A stretch of 20,772 bases of DNA, from positions 1 through 20,772 of the IMG/VR virus record IMGVR_UViG_3300017771_000151. The stretch is one strand, 5' to 3'. Below are positions 20,564 to 20,772 of this stretch, one piece after another. Positions within the stretch are counted from its first letter, which is position 1. Each line of letters begins with the position of its first letter. Below the pieces are notes generated by a model, which did not search any database, had not been told where the DNA came from, and saw only the letters and a list, made by a program, of their open reading frames with translations. The stretch comes from a virus. The position numbers and the translations under genes were made by a program.

Positions 20564-20772
20564 TGGTAATATTATTGAAGCGTATTATGCTAATGCAGAA
20601 AATGATGCAGTAGAAGTTATCTATAAACAAGGTAATAAAGCAATAAATCATTATCTAAAAGTAGATTTTAATAACCAAGATTTTAAAGACTTAATAGCAG
20701 AATACGATACTGATAAAATAGCTGGTTCAACAATTGCTAGAAACAGAAATTATGCTAGACAATTAAGTGAAA
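20550..20772 (+). CDS. Start of an unrecognised protein (3' truncated by the window edge)
   Basis: ATG 20550 opens a frame that runs to the right edge without a stop (74 complete codons seen). It overlaps the epimerase stop by 14 nt in another frame and has a strong AGGAG 6 nt upstream, so it is probably translated with it. The N-terminus reads MAIFSGNIIEAYYANAENDA, followed by VEVIYKQGNKAINHYLKVDF, then FKDLIAEYDTDKIAGST. It is soluble, acidic and of mixed alpha/beta character. I believe similar short proteins occur in cyanophages, but I cannot name a function. Confidence 0.7.
   Translation, partial: MAIFSGNIIEAYYANAENDAVEVIYKQGNKAINHYLKVDFNNQDFKDLIAEYDTDKIAGSTIARNRNYARQLSE

Noticed and set aside
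1-20772. CRISPR array, tRNA, integrase, transposase or attachment site
   Set aside because: No regularly spaced short repeats, cloverleaf, recombinase motif or terminal inverted repeats were seen; the only tandem repeats are within coding regions.

Overview
The window is a piece of the tail/baseplate module of a T4-like marine myovirus. The sequence is AT-rich, densely packed and mostly on one strand, with genes that abut or overlap (TAATG, TAGTG and ATGA junctions). It carries the T4-type late promoter octamer TATAAATA (or NATAAATA) ahead of several genes. The PAAR, gp25, gp6, gp8 and giant DUF4815-like proteins resemble those of cyanophages and SAR11 pelagiphages. No photosynthesis gene, tRNA, integrase or other host-specific marker is present, so cyanobacterium versus SAR11 cannot be decided. 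The low GC is compatible with SAR11 or high-light Prochlorococcus.

Layout. (i) 1-142: 3' end of an unknown basic protein. (ii) 189-806: a 2-oxoglutarate/Fe(II) oxygenase of the aspartyl/asparaginyl beta-hydroxylase type, whose late promoter and start codon sit inside a strong hairpin. (iii) 803-1829: a four-gene minus-strand cassette of small unknown proteins (basic 42-mer, two-helix membrane protein, 121-mer, SH3/KOW-like 91-mer). It converges on the oxygenase, and the two stop codons overlap inside another hairpin. (iv) 1882-2688: four small plus-strand genes (secreted or lipoprotein-like peptide, Cys-rich metal-binding-type protein, two basic proteins). (v) 2688-11540: PAAR spike tip, gp25, gp6, a gp7-position wedge protein, a fibre-like protein with 77-residue repeats and a cupredoxin-like domain, and gp8. 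(vi) 11549-19816: a 2077-residue structural protein, a coiled-coil mini-protein and two further fibre/structural proteins. (vii) 19826-20772: a compact nucleotide-sugar epimerase-like SDR and the start of another gene.

How it works together: PAAR caps the central spike; gp25, gp6, the gp7-like protein and gp8 would build the baseplate wedges; the fibre-like and giant proteins decorate the baseplate and probably contact the host surface. Late promoters before the oxygenase, Cys-rich, gp25, fibre, gp8, 311-residue and epimerase genes would switch these on together late in infection. The minus-strand cassette lacks this signature and is probably expressed separately.

The most interesting non-coding signal is a late promoter placed in the loop of a start-codon-sequestering hairpin (150-220). 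A weaker version lies at gp25. Read-through RNA would be folded and silent, while RNA started inside the hairpin would be free, and leaderless or nearly so. No gene-free stretch exceeds 300 bases.
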